Source of the DNA: Shimia sediminis
GTDB lineage: Bacteria > Pseudomonadota > Alphaproteobacteria > Rhodobacterales > Rhodobacteraceae
Length of the DNA stretch: 64,000 bases
Assembly (NCBI RefSeq): GCF_003990645.1
Contig: NZ_RYZK01000005.1
Span: 124,001-188,000 of the forward strand
Direction of reading: 5' to 3'
In this document: piece by piece, positions 43,784 through 53,164 of the stretch
Numbering within the stretch: position 1 is the stretch's first letter
Layout: every line of letters starts with the position of its first letter
The notes under the pieces: model-generated
Seen by the model: only the letters and a program-made list of their open reading frames with translations
What the model was told of the DNA's origin: nothing
Database searches by the model: none
Position numbers and translations under genes: made by a program

Positions 43784-43851
43784 CAGGACGCTCTTCAAGC
43801 CCTGACGGGCTTTCCTCGCGAGGAGGCCCGCAAGGGCTGAGGAGCACCCCC
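43784..43851. repeat. Hairpin-rich intergenic repeat, copy 1
   Basis: About 68 bp, closely similar to 49580-49646: both run from CAGGAC-GCTCTTC to GAGCACCCCC or TGAGCACCCCC. This copy folds as AAGCCC-TGAC-GGGCTT (43797-43812), CCTCGCGAGG (43814-43823) and GCCC-GCAA-GGGC (43826-43837, a GNRA-type loop). It begins directly after the MBL stop codon, upstream of the mhaA-like gene. Confidence 0.7.
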
Positions 43852-43977
43852 GGTCGTCGCATTTGATTCAGATCGTGTGACGCCAGACCGGGTCATGAGA
43901 CACTAAACGCAATCGTTCCGGCGCAATCCCCGCGCCGGGGCACGAGGAAGATTTGCCCATTTACGGGAGGAGACCCC

Positions 43978-45591
43978 ATGAACAAGATCTTTGAAATCCC
44001 GCTTTACGCCTATGAGCGCAGCGCGGATCAGGATGCTGAGACCCCCGTCCGCCGCAAGGTGGTCGTGGTGGGTGCCGGCCCAATCGGCCTTGGCGCGGCC
44101 ATCGACTTTGCCCAGCAAGGCATCGAAGTCGTCGTGCTGGATGACAACGACAAGGTAAGCTTTGGCAGCCGCGCCGTGTGCTACGCCAAACGCCCGCTGG
44201 AAATCCTGGACCGTCTGGGCTGTGGCAAGCCCATGGTCGACAAGGGCGTCGAGTGGAACATCGGCAAGGTATTCTTTGACGAGCGTCAGGTCTATCAGTT
44301 CGACCTGCTCCCCGAAGACGGTCATGAGTTCCCCGCATTCATCAACCTGCAGCAATACTATTTCGAAGAATACATGGTGAACCGTGTGCGCGAATTGCAG
44401 GAACAGGGCGCGCCGATCGAGATCCGTGGCCGCAACAAGGTGTTGAAAGTAGAGGAAAAAACCGACCACGCTGCGATCCTCGTCGACACGCCGGAAGGTC
44501 AGTATCACCTCGAGGCAGACTGGCTGATTGCCTGCGACGGTGCCACCTCGCCCATTCGCGGCATGATGGGGCTGGACTTTGTTGGGCGCATCTTTGAGGA
44601 CAACTTCCTGATCGCCGACGTGATCATGGAGGCCGAGTTCCCGACCGAGCGTTGGTTCTGGTTCGATCCGCCCTTTAACAAAGGTCAGTCGGCGCTGCTG
44701 CACAAACAACCCGATGGCGTCTGGCGCATCGACCTGCAACTGGGTTGGGACATCGACAAGGAAGAAGAGAAGAAACCCGAAAACGTCATCCCGCGCCTCA
44801 AGGCGATGCTGGGCGACGATGTCGAGTTCGAGCTAGAGTGGGTGTCGATCTATACCTTCCAGTGCCGTCGCATGGAAACCTTCCGCAAGGGTCGCGTTCT
44901 TTTTGCCGGGGATGCCGCCCACCAGGTGTCGCCGTTTGGCGCGCGTGGTGCCAACTCGGGACTGCAGGACACCGACAACCTTGTCTGGAAAATGAAGCTG
45001 ATCTTTGACGGGATCGCCGATGAATCGCTGCTCGACAGCTATGATTACGAGCGTATTCACGGGGCGGATGAGAACATTCTGAATTCGTCACGGTCGACCG
45101 ATTTCATCACGCCGAAATCGGATATGAGCCGTGTGCTGCGGGATGCGGTTCTGGATCTCAGCGAAGTGCACGAGTTCGCCCGTCCGCTGGTGAACTCGGG
45201 CCGTCTGTCGGTGCCCTGCACCTATGATGGCTCGCCGCTCAACTCGGCGGATGCGCTGCTTGATGGCCCCGCTCGCACCCGTCCCGGCAGCCCCTGCCCG
45301 GACGTGCCATTGGGGGATGAGTTCCTGCTGCCAAAGCTGGGTGACAAGTTCACGCTGCTGACGATTGACGCAGAAGCTCCTGATTCCATTGAGGAAAGCG
45401 GCATCACCGTGACCCGTCTGGCGCTGTCGACCAAGACCGATCCGACGCAGATGCTGAAAGAGCGGTTCCTGGGCGAAGCCGAAAGCGGCGTCTACCTGAT
45501 CCGTCCGGACCAGCACGTCGCGGCGCGCCGTCCGAGCTTTGATGAAACCCTGATCCGCGCCGCGATCCGCCGCGCCATCGGCAAGGAGTAA
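43978..45591 (+). CDS. mhaA: FAD-dependent aromatic hydroxylase, probable 3-hydroxyphenylacetate 6-hydroxylase (MhaA-like)
   Basis: Class A flavoprotein monooxygenase of 537 aa. FAD-binding GxGxxG is VVGAGPIGLGAA (30-41), the second FAD motif is LFAGDAAHQVSPFGARGANSGLQD, and a DG motif sits in WLIACDGATSPIR. It is longer than p-hydroxybenzoate hydroxylases and resembles the MhpA/MhaA group with a C-terminal thioredoxin-like extension. Directly behind it lies a 66-residue DUF2783 gene, matching the MhaA-MhaB two-component hydroxylase known from Pseudomonas putida U, and the homogentisate genes flank it. Together this favours 3-hydroxyphenylacetate to homogentisate. Another phenolic acid as substrate cannot be excluded. 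Confidence 0.7.
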   Translation: MNKIFEIPLYAYERSADQDAETPVRRKVVVVGAGPIGLGAAIDFAQQGIEVVVLDDNDKVSFGSRAVCYAKRPLEILDRLGCGKPMVDKGVEWNIGKVFFDERQVYQFDLLPEDGHEFPAFINLQQYYFEEYMVNRVRELQEQGAPIEIRGRNKVLKVEEKTDHAAILVDTPEGQYHLEADWLIACDGATSPIRGMMGLDFVGRIFEDNFLIADVIMEAEFPTERWFWFDPPFNKGQSALLHKQPDGVWRIDLQLGWDIDKEEEKKPENVIPRLKAMLGDDVEFELEWVSIYTFQCRRMETFRKGRVLFAGDAAHQVSPFGARGANSGLQDTDNLVWKMKLIFDGIADESLLDSYDYERIHGADENILNSSRSTDFITPKSDMSRVLRDAVLDLSEVHEFARPLVNSGRLSVPCTYDGSPLNSADALLDGPARTRPGSPCPDVPLGDEFLLPKLGDKFTLLTIDAEAPDSIEESGITVTRLALSTKTDPTQMLKERFLGEAESGVYLIRPDQHVAARRPSFDETLIRAAIRRAIGKE

Positions 45592-45596
45592 GCCCC

Positions 45597-45797
45597 ATGT
45601 CCGACCTGAACCTGACCCCGAACATCGCCGGCGCAGACGACTTTTACGCCGAGCTTCTGGCCACCCACGAGGGCCTGTCGAAAGCGGACAGCGATGCGCT
45701 GAACGCCCGGCTGGTGCTGGTGCTGGCAAATCACATTGGAGACCGCGCGATCCTGTCTCAGGCGCTGGCTGCTGCCGCGCTGAAATCCGAGGAGTAA
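45597..45797 (+). CDS. mhaB: DUF2783 protein, probable MhaB-like coupling component
   Basis: 66 aa, two short helices (DDFYAELLATHEGLSKADSDALNARLVLVLANHIGD). DUF2783 proteins occur next to flavin hydroxylases; in P. putida U the small MhaB is required for productive hydroxylation by MhaA. Here it starts 5 bp after the hydroxylase gene and 5 bp before the VOC gene. Assignment rests on size, family and neighbourhood. Confidence 0.65.
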   Translation: MSDLNLTPNIAGADDFYAELLATHEGLSKADSDALNARLVLVLANHIGDRAILSQALAAAALKSEE

Positions 45798-45802
45798 CAC
45801 TC

Positions 45803-46348
45803 ATGAAAATCGAACAAATCCACCACGTCGCCTATCGTTGTAAAGACGCCAAGGAGACGGTCGAATGGTACGGCAAGATGCTGAACATGGACTTTGTCCT
45901 GGCGATTGCCGAGGATCACGTGCCGTCGACGCACGAACCTGACCCTTATATGCACCTGTTCCTGGATGCCGGGAACGGCAACGTTCTGGCGTTCTTTGAA
46001 CTGCCGACCAAACCGGAAATGGGCCGTGACCCCAACACCCCGATCTGGGTGCAACACATTGCTTTCAAAGTAAAAGATCGCGAAACCCTGATTGAATTCA
46101 AAGAGCATCTCGAGCGCGAAGGCGTCGAGGTTCTGGGGGTCACCGACCACTCGATTTTCCACTCGATCTACTTCTTTGATCCCAACGGTCACCGTGTTGA
46201 ATTGGCCTGTCCGGATCCCGAGGAAGAGGCGATGCTGAAGCGGATGGATGAGGTGAAGTGGGACATGCTGAACGAATGGTCCGTCACCAAGAAAGCTCCG
46301 CAGCACGCCAACTGGCTGCACGCGAAAGAGCTCGACAAGAACATTTAA
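45803..46348 (+). CDS. VOC (glyoxalase-fold) family protein
   Basis: 181 aa with two beta-alpha-beta-beta-beta modules. Potential metal ligands are His in IEQIHHVAYR, Glu in LAFFELP, His in WVQHIAFKV and Glu in HRVELACP, the 2-His/2-Glu pattern of glyoxalase-I-like enzymes. It is too short for 4-hydroxyphenylpyruvate dioxygenase. It closes the mhaA-mhaB operon and is followed by a terminator. The role may be detoxification or handling of a pathway intermediate; unknown. Confidence 0.75.
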   Translation: MKIEQIHHVAYRCKDAKETVEWYGKMLNMDFVLAIAEDHVPSTHEPDPYMHLFLDAGNGNVLAFFELPTKPEMGRDPNTPIWVQHIAFKVKDRETLIEFKEHLEREGVEVLGVTDHSIFHSIYFFDPNGHRVELACPDPEEEAMLKRMDEVKWDMLNEWSVTKKAPQHANWLHAKELDKNI

Positions 46349-46379
46349 CATCGCAAGTTAAATGGTGTAGAACCAAGAG

Positions 46380-46408
46380 AACCGGCCTCGCGGGGCCGGT
46401 TTTTTTTG
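46380..46408 (+). terminator. Rho-independent terminator after the VOC gene
   Basis: ACCGGCC-TCGCGG-GGCCGGT (46381-46400) followed by a run of eight or more T. It separates the mhaA unit from maiA, although maiA starts only 18 bp later, so readthrough may supply part of maiA expression. Confidence 0.88.
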
Positions 46409-46425
46409 ACCCGTAAGGCAGGCCC

Positions 46426-47064
46426 ATGACTGACACGATCCTTTATGACTACTGGCGTTCCTCGGCGAGCTATCGGGTGCGGATTGCGCTCAATCTCGCA
46501 GGGGTCGAGTACCGGGCGATTTCGGTGGATCTGGTCAAGGGAGACCACAGGTCCGAAGCCCATCTGGCGCGCAATCCGCAAGGGTTGGTGCCGGTGCTGG
46601 AGATCGACGGGCACAGCTTTACCCAATCGCTGGCGATCCTGGATTACCTCAATGAAACCAGAGACTTGAACCTTCTTCCCAAGGACCCGGCAGAGGCCGC
46701 AAAAGTGCGCGCGCTGGCCCATTCGGTGGCCGTGGATGTGCACCCGGTCTGCAACCTCGGGGTGGTGGGGCATGTGTCGAAGCTGCTGCCCGAGGACGAG
46801 GGTGCCAAGGTCAACTGGATGACCCATTTCATCCCCCCCGGACTGCGCGCTTTTGAAGGGCTTTTGACCCGGTTTGAACAGGCGCCCTACTGCTGTGGAG
46901 ACACGCCGGGGCTGGCGGATATCTGTCTCATGCCGCAGCTTTACAACGCCCATCGTTGGGGTGCGGATGTCTCGGATTGCGCCCGTATTCAGGCGGTTGA
47001 AACGGCCTGTGCCGCGCATCCGGCCTTTGCCGCGGCCTATCCGGATGCGGTGAAACCGGGCTGA
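46426..47064 (+). CDS. maiA: Maleylacetoacetate isomerase (zeta-class GST)
   Basis: Glutathione-dependent isomerase of 212 aa converting maleylacetoacetate to fumarylacetoacetate. The active-site signature YDYWRSSASYRVRIALN has the two serines (S12, S13), while the cysteine of the animal enzyme is alanine, as often in bacteria. Other motifs are NPQGLVPVLEIDG and CCGDTPGLADICLMPQLYNA. With hmgA and fahA it completes the homogentisate pathway in this window. Confidence 0.92.
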   Translation: MTDTILYDYWRSSASYRVRIALNLAGVEYRAISVDLVKGDHRSEAHLARNPQGLVPVLEIDGHSFTQSLAILDYLNETRDLNLLPKDPAEAAKVRALAHSVAVDVHPVCNLGVVGHVSKLLPEDEGAKVNWMTHFIPPGLRAFEGLLTRFEQAPYCCGDTPGLADICLMPQLYNAHRWGADVSDCARIQAVETACAAHPAFAAAYPDAVKPG

Positions 47065-47100
47065 TCCCGCCCCCCTCCCCGCCATTAACGAAGTCTTTAC

Positions 47101-47123
47101 AAACCGCGTCCCAGCGCGGTTTT
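47101..47123 (+). terminator. Terminator after maiA
   Basis: AAACCGCG-TCCCAG-CGCGGTTTT, 8-bp stem followed by a short T run, 36 bp beyond the maiA stop. Confidence 0.7.
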
Positions 47124-47182
47124 AACCAAGTTGTACACCTTTTTTTGGGGCGACTCTCCAAGTTGTACAACATGGTTAGGTG

Positions 47183-47197
47183 TTAATATCCTCTTAA
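47183..47197. promoter_or_regulatory. CtrA-type box TTAA-N7-TTAA
   Basis: TTAA-TATCCTC-TTAA is a perfect match to the consensus bound by the cell-cycle regulator CtrA in alphaproteobacteria. One such site in AT-rich intergenic DNA can occur by chance. Confidence 0.4.
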
Positions 47198-47313
47198 ATT
47201 AGCCAATCCTTAAGGGTCGGGCGGCGGTTTACACGTGGTAAAGTTACGAAATTTTCGAAAATACTGAATTTGTGTAACATTTCTCTTGCGTCGAATCGCA
47301 ATCCATCCTATCC

Positions 47314-47327
47314 CGACCATGCGGTCG
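47314..47327. promoter_or_regulatory. PaaR-like operator before paaJ
   Basis: CGACCATGCGGTCG, matching the paaZ site CGACCGTTCGGTCG at 12 of 14 positions. It ends 37 bp before the paaJ ATG and sits just after a candidate -10 box, where a repressor would block initiation. Confidence 0.6.
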
Positions 47328-47364
47328 GCTAATCCCGACGATGAACAGGACAAAGGTAACACCC

Positions 47365-48567
<1,203 letters not shown>

Positions 48568-48585
48568 ACGGGAGGAAACCGTCAA

Positions 48586-49578
48586 ATGTATGCACAAATG
48601 ATCAAAACCGCGTCCGCGGGCGTCAAATCTCGCGAAGAGATGACCGATCAGGAACGTGAGTTTCAGGACAAGATCGACAACGACATCAAGATCGAACCGC
48701 GCGACTGGATGCCGGACGATTACCGCCGCACGCTGATCCGCCAGATCGGCCAGCATGCGCACTCGGAAGTTGTGGGTCAGCTGCCGGAAGGCAACTGGAT
48801 CACCCGCGCGCCGACACTGGAGCGCAAGGCGATCCTGTTGGCCAAGGTGCAGGATGAGGCAGGCCACGGTCTGTATCTGTACTCGGCCGCCGAAACGCTG
48901 GGCGAGAGCCGCGATGAGCTGGTCAAGCTGTTGCACGAAGGTCGGATGAAGTATTCGTCGATCTTTAACTATCCGACGCTGAACTGGGCCGATATTGGCG
49001 CGGTGGGCTGGCTGGTGGATGGCGCGGCCATCGTGAACCAGGTGGCGCTGCAGCGGACATCCTATGGCCCCTATTCGCGCGCCATGATCCGGATTTGCAA
49101 GGAAGAGAGTTTCCACGCACGTCAGGGCTATCATGCGATCATGAAGATGGCCTTTGGCACGCCCGAACAGAAGCGGCAGGCGCAGAGCGCGGTTGACCGT
49201 CTGTGGTTCCCGGCGATCATGATGTTTGGCCCCACGGATGCGGACTCGACCAACTCGGATCAGTCGATGGCCTGGAAGATCAAGGTCAAGTCGAACGATG
49301 AGCTGCGTCAGCAGTTCGTGGACCAGACCGTGCCGCAGATCGAATATCTGGGACTGGATCTGCCGGATCCGAACATCAAGTGGAACGAAGAACGTGGCCA
49401 CTATGATTTCAGCGACCCGGATTGGTCGGAATTCTTCAACGTCATCAAGGGCAACGGCCCCTGCAACGTCGACCGGATGAAAGACCGTGTCGCCGCATGG
49501 GACGATGGTCAGTGGGTCCGTGATGGCCTGTTGGCACATGCTCAGAAAAAAGCCGCTGCCAAGGTTGCAGCAGAGTAA
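48586..49578 (+). CDS. paaA: 1,2-phenylacetyl-CoA epoxidase, catalytic subunit PaaA
   Basis: Diiron oxygenase subunit of 330 aa that epoxidises the ring of phenylacetyl-CoA. Iron-binding ExxH motifs are visible: [12 protein letters not shown] and [28 protein letters not shown] and [15 protein letters not shown] are typical of PaaA. Second in the operon; followed by a hairpin-rich repeat before paaB. Confidence 0.97.
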   Translation: MYAQMIKTASAGVKSREEMTDQEREFQDKIDNDIKIEPRDWMPDDYRRTLIRQIGQHAHSEVVGQLPEGNWITRAPTLERKAILLAKVQDEAGHGLYLYSAAETLGESRDELVKLLHEGRMKYSSIFNYPTLNWADIGAVGWLVDGAAIVNQVALQRTSYGPYSRAMIRICKEESFHARQGYHAIMKMAFGTPEQKRQAQSAVDRLWFPAIMMFGPTDADSTNSDQSMAWKIKVKSNDELRQQFVDQTVPQIEYLGLDLPDPNIKWNEERGHYDFSDPDWSEFFNVIKGNGPCNVDRMKDRVAAWDDGQWVRDGLLAHAQKKAAAKVAAE

Positions 49579-49579
49579 T

Positions 49580-49646
49580 CAGGACCGCTCTTCCGCCCTT
49601 GCGGGCGTCCTCGCGAAGAGGGCCGCAGGGCAGATGAGCACCCCCC
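49580..49646. repeat. Hairpin-rich intergenic repeat, copy 2
   Basis: About 67 bp lying between paaA and paaB, inside the operon, and similar to 43784-43851. It folds as CTCTTC (49588-49593) pairing with GAAGAG (49615-49620) around an inner hairpin CGCCC-TTGC-GGGCG (49594-49607). No T run follows, so it should not stop transcription; mRNA processing or stability is more plausible. Confidence 0.7.
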
Positions 49647-49667
49647 GAAAGGAATGGGAGAGAGACA

Positions 49668-49952
49668 ATGAAAAACGAATGGCCCCTTTGGGAAATCTTT
49701 ATCCGCGGTCAACATGGCATGAGCCACCGTCACGTCGGCAGCCTGCACGCACCGGACGCGGCAATGGCGATCAAGAACGCCCGCGACGTCTATACCCGCC
49801 GCAACGAAGGCGTGTCGATCTGGGTTGTCGAAGCCCAGCACATCAGCGCAACAGCTCCGGGCGACAAGGGCCCGCTGTTTGAGCCCTCGGAATCGAAGAT
49901 CTACCGTCACCCGACATTCTTCGACATCCCCGAAGAAGTGGGGAGCATGTAA
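49668..49952 (+). CDS. paaB: Phenylacetyl-CoA epoxidase subunit PaaB
   Basis: Small structural subunit of 94 aa that bridges PaaAC units. The sequence WPLWEIFIRGQHGMSHRHVGSLHAPDAAMAIKNARDVYTRRNEGVSIWVV is highly typical. Its stop overlaps the paaC start (TAATG at 49950). Confidence 0.95.
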   Translation: MKNEWPLWEIFIRGQHGMSHRHVGSLHAPDAAMAIKNARDVYTRRNEGVSIWVVEAQHISATAPGDKGPLFEPSESKIYRHPTFFDIPEEVGSM

Positions 49953-50716
49953 TGTCGGTCGATAAGCAACAACTTTTGCAGTTCCTGCTGCGCCAGGGGG
50001 ACAATACTCTGGTGCTCGGGCACCGCGTCTCGGAATGGTGTGGGCATTCGCCCATTCTGGAAGAGGATATCGCGCTGGCCAACACCGCGCTGGACCTGAT
50101 CGGCCAGACGCAGATGTGGCTGGGCTATGCCGCAGAGGTTCAGGGCGAAGGCAAGAGCGCCGATGACCTGGCATTCCTGCGCGACGCCTGGGATTTCCGC
50201 AATGTTCTGCTAGTTGAGATGCCGAATGGCGACTTTGGTCAGACCCTGTTGCGCCAGTTCCTGTTTGACGCGTTCCAGTCGGTTCTGATGGGCCGGTTGA
50301 TGAAGTCTTCGGACGAGCAGGTGGCGGCGATTGCGGCCAAGGCCTCGAAAGAGATCACCTATCACGTTGAGCGGTCTGCGGACACTGTCGTTGGCCTGGG
50401 GGATGGCACCGAAGAAAGCCACAACCGCATGCAGGCGGCGCTGGAATACCTCTGGCCCTATGTGGGTGAGATGTTCGAGAGCGACGAGACCGACGCCGCC
50501 ATGGCGGCCGCCGGTATCGCGCCTGATCCGGCAAGCTTGCGCGAGGAATACGAGGCGCTGATCGGCAAGGTCTTTGCCGAGGCCACGCTGAGTGTTCCGG
50601 AAAGCCGATACAACCACAAAGGCGGACGTACCGGGTACATGCACACCGAGCATCTGGGGCATCTCCTGACCTCGATGCAGTGGCTGCAGCGCGCCTATCC
50701 GGGTTGCGAATGGTGA
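49952..50716 (+). CDS. paaC: Phenylacetyl-CoA epoxidase structural subunit PaaC
   Basis: Ferritin-like subunit of 254 aa pairing with PaaA. It has the helical-bundle pattern (LGHRVSEWCGHSPILEEDIALANTALDLIGQ, KEITYHVERSADTVVGLGDGTEES) but lacks a full iron site, as known for PaaC. Ends with HTEHLGHLLTSMQWLQRAYPG. Coupled to paaB by a one-base overlap. Confidence 0.95.
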   Translation: MSVDKQQLLQFLLRQGDNTLVLGHRVSEWCGHSPILEEDIALANTALDLIGQTQMWLGYAAEVQGEGKSADDLAFLRDAWDFRNVLLVEMPNGDFGQTLLRQFLFDAFQSVLMGRLMKSSDEQVAAIAAKASKEITYHVERSADTVVGLGDGTEESHNRMQAALEYLWPYVGEMFESDETDAAMAAAGIAPDPASLREEYEALIGKVFAEATLSVPESRYNHKGGRTGYMHTEHLGHLLTSMQWLQRAYPGCEW

Positions 50717-50769
50717 ACCGGTTGGGGGGCTGACCTCGGTCCGTCCCCTGCCCTGTCACAAAGGACAAG

Positions 50770-51234
50770 ATGATGACCCAGCCAAGTGTCAAACAGGTCT
50801 GGGAATGGTTGGAAACCATCCCCGATCCAGAAATCCCGGTGATCACACTCGTCGATCTCGGCATTATCCGCGACGTGGCGTTTGACGGAGAAACCTGTGT
50901 GGTTTCCGTCACCCCCACCTACTCGGGATGCCCGGCGACCTCGATGATCAACATGGATATCGAGACCAAGCTGCGCGACATGGGCCTCAAGCAAATTGAG
51001 CTCAAGCAACAGCTGGCCCCCGCCTGGACCACGGACTGGATGTCAGACAAGGCGCGCGACGCGCTGGAAAAATACGGGATCGCCCCACCGCAACCTTCGG
51101 GCGGCCCCAAACGTTGCCCCCATTGCGGCGGCAACCATCTCGAAAAACTGAGCCAGTTCGGCTCGACCCCGTGCAAGGCACAATGGCGCTGCCAGGACTG
51201 TCTTGAACCTTTTGAATTCTTCAAGTGCATCTAG
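50770..51234 (+). CDS. paaD: PaaD, Fe-S/metal-maturation protein of the epoxidase
   Basis: 154 aa. The N-terminal MIP18/DUF59 domain has IPDPEIPVITLVDLGI and YSGCPATSMI with the conserved Cys; the C-terminus has a zinc ribbon (CPHCGG and CQDC). PaaD is needed for epoxidase maturation, probably for the Fe-S cluster of PaaE. It lies 53 bp after paaC and 12 bp before paaE. Confidence 0.94.
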   Translation: MMTQPSVKQVWEWLETIPDPEIPVITLVDLGIIRDVAFDGETCVVSVTPTYSGCPATSMINMDIETKLRDMGLKQIELKQQLAPAWTTDWMSDKARDALEKYGIAPPQPSGGPKRCPHCGGNHLEKLSQFGSTPCKAQWRCQDCLEPFEFFKCI

Positions 51235-51246
51235 GGAGGACCCGGA

Positions 51247-52323
51247 ATGGCACGTTTTCACGAACTGGAAGTCACCGACATCCACAAGACCATCCGCGAC
51301 GCTGTCGTGGTCACGCTGAAGCCCGTGAATGGCGCAGCAGACAACTTTGATTTCACCCAGGGCCAGTATCTGACCTTTCGCCGCGACTTTGACGGGGACG
51401 AGCTGCGCCGCTCGTATTCGATCTGTGCCGGCAAGGACGAGGGCATCCTGCAGGTCGGCATCAAGCGCGTTGACGGCGGGGCGTTTTCGACCTGGGCCAA
51501 CGAAGAGCTGAACGTGGGCGACACGGTCGAGGCAATGCCGCCGATGGGCAGCTTTTTTACCGCGCTGGATGCGGGCAACGAGAAGAATTATCTCGGGTTT
51601 GCCGGGGGGTCGGGCATCACGCCTGTGTTGTCGATCCTGAAAACCACGCTGGCGGCGGAGCCGGACAGCACCTTTACGCTGGTCTATGCCAACAAGGGTG
51701 TGAACACGATCATGTTCCGCGAGGAACTGGAAGATCTGAAGAACATCTATATGGGTCGTTTCAACGTGATCCACGTGCTCGAGGCAGACGCGCAGGAAAT
51801 CGACCTGTTCACCGGTCTGGTCAGCGAAGAGAAATGTGCGCAGCTGTTTGAAAGCGGCTGGATCGACATCTCATCGGTCGACACCGCATTCATCTGCGGC
51901 CCTGAGCCGATGATGCTGGGCATTGCTGCGGCGCTGCGGTCGGCGGGTCTGGATGATGCGCAGATCAAGTTCGAGCTGTTCGCCTCGTCCCAGCCGGGCC
52001 GCGCCAAGAAACGGGCGGTGTCCACGGATGCGGCCTCGGCCGCCAATCAGGCGACCGCTGCGATCACGCTGGACGGATCGACCCAAACGGTCGAGATGCC
52101 CAAGGATGTGACCATTCTGGATGCCGCATTGGGCAACAAGATGGACGCGCCTTATGCCTGTAAGGCCGGGGTCTGTTCCACCTGCCGCTGCCGTGTGATC
52201 GAAGGCGAAGTCGATATGGTCGCGAACCACGCACTTGAGGACTATGAGGTCGAAAAGGGCTATGTCCTGTCGTGCCAGTCCTATCCCGTCACGGACAACG
52301 TTGTTGTCGATTATGACCAGTAA
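51247..52323 (+). CDS. paaE: Phenylacetyl-CoA epoxidase reductase PaaE
   Basis: Electron-transfer subunit of 358 aa. N-terminal FAD domain (RRSYSIC), NAD(P)H domain (GSGITPVLSIL; CGPEPMM) and a C-terminal plant-type 2Fe-2S ferredoxin (CKAGVCSTCRCRV plus a later Cys in LSCQS). It passes electrons from NADPH to PaaA. GGAGG ribosome site. 12 bp before an additional diiron-family gene. Confidence 0.96.
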   Translation: MARFHELEVTDIHKTIRDAVVVTLKPVNGAADNFDFTQGQYLTFRRDFDGDELRRSYSICAGKDEGILQVGIKRVDGGAFSTWANEELNVGDTVEAMPPMGSFFTALDAGNEKNYLGFAGGSGITPVLSILKTTLAAEPDSTFTLVYANKGVNTIMFREELEDLKNIYMGRFNVIHVLEADAQEIDLFTGLVSEEKCAQLFESGWIDISSVDTAFICGPEPMMLGIAAALRSAGLDDAQIKFELFASSQPGRAKKRAVSTDAASAANQATAAITLDGSTQTVEMPKDVTILDAALGNKMDAPYACKAGVCSTCRCRVIEGEVDMVANHALEDYEVEKGYVLSCQSYPVTDNVVVDYDQ

Positions 52324-52335
52324 GGAGGGCTGACC

Positions 52336-53094
52336 ATGGCCGAAGATATGAGCATTGAAAGCTATCTCGCCGCTGGTGGCGTTCTGACCAACCCGACCAA
52401 CGTACCGCCACGCTATCGCGCCGAGCTGATGAAGCTGATGACCACCTTCGTGGATTCAGAGCTGGCCGGGGCTGCGGGCTTTGCCGACGCGATCAACGCC
52501 GGACCGGGCATCAAAGAGCGCATCGCCGCTGCCAAGATCGTGCTGGAAAAGACCGACAATGCCGACAAGGTGTTGAAAATCATGGGTGAATTTGGTGTCG
52601 ACGGAGATCGTTACGCCAACCATCACCCCTGGACCGCACGCCTGGCGCGCGACGCCGATATCGGCGCGAGCCGGACCGAACAGGACATGCGCCTGGCGGT
52701 GTTCAACTATCCGCTGCAGGGATGGGCCGACGCGGTGGTGATGAACCTGTTGATGGGGCGTGCCGTGGCCGTGCAGATGGCCGAGTTCTCGATGGTGAGC
52801 TATCAGCCATTGGCCGAAGCGTTCCGGGCGATTGCCCCGGTGGAAGCACGCCATGCAGAGCTGGCCGAAGAAGGTGTGGCAAAACTGGCCGAGGCTGGTG
52901 ACAGTGCCGCGTTGCAGGCGAGCGTTGATTACTGGTGGCCGCGGGTGGCTGCATCTTTCGGATCGGGCGAGTCGGCCAAGGCGGACACGCTGAAAGCGAT
53001 GGGTCTGCGCAAGACGCCAAATGCCGAGTTGAAGACCCGCTGGGAAGCTGAGACCAAGGCTGTTCTGGACAAGCTGGGCCTGAAGGCTGGGTGA
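52336..53094 (+). CDS. PaaA/PaaC-family (phenylacetic acid catabolic) protein, extra gene in the paa operon
   Basis: 252 aa, mostly helical, related to the ferritin-like PaaA/PaaC family rather than to any standard paa gene. Possible iron ligands are Glu in TFVDSELAGAAGF and the ExxH-like VEARHAELAEEG; other ligands are not obvious, and HHPWTARLARDADIG is a distinctive segment. It is 12 bp after paaE with GGAGG upstream, ahead of the operon terminator, so it is the sixth gene of the paaABCDE cluster. It might be a further subunit, an assembly factor or an oxygenase for a related CoA ester. Confidence 0.72.
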   Translation: MAEDMSIESYLAAGGVLTNPTNVPPRYRAELMKLMTTFVDSELAGAAGFADAINAGPGIKERIAAAKIVLEKTDNADKVLKIMGEFGVDGDRYANHHPWTARLARDADIGASRTEQDMRLAVFNYPLQGWADAVVMNLLMGRAVAVQMAEFSMVSYQPLAEAFRAIAPVEARHAELAEEGVAKLAEAGDSAALQASVDYWWPRVAASFGSGESAKADTLKAMGLRKTPNAELKTRWEAETKAVLDKLGLKAG

Positions 53095-53098
53095 ATTT

Positions 53099-53126
53099 GT
53101 AGGTCGGACAAGATTGTCCGACCTAC
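53099..53126. repeat. 28-bp palindromic intergenic repeat, copy 2
   Basis: Exact reverse complement of the element at 11458-11485: arms GTAGGTCGGACAA and TTGTCCGACCTAC around GA. Located directly after the paa operon's last stop codon and before its terminator. Confidence 0.8.
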
Positions 53127-53164
53127 GAGGGCCCCTCTCGTGCACGCGGGAGGGGCCCTTTTTT
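53127..53164 (+). terminator. Terminator of the paaJABCDE operon
   Basis: GGGCCCCTC (53129-53137) pairs with GAGGGGCCC (53150-53158) around a 12-nt loop, followed by six T. Being symmetrical, it may also serve the convergent MarR gene, whose stop is at 53163. Confidence 0.85.

Larger units (their letters stand above)
47065..47364. other. Regulatory intergenic region before paaJ
   Basis: Three hundred bp without a gene. It contains a hairpin terminator for maiA (47101-47123), a 12-bp direct repeat CCAAGTTGTACA at 47126-47137 and 47158-47169 (32 bp apart, about three helical turns; the second is part of the palindrome GTTGTACAAC), a perfect CtrA-type box TTAA-N7-TTAA (47183-47197), a near match TTAA-N7-TTTA (47085-47099), and a PaaR-like palindrome (47314-47327). 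A possible promoter is TTGCGT-N17-TATCCC just before that palindrome. Confidence 0.55.
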
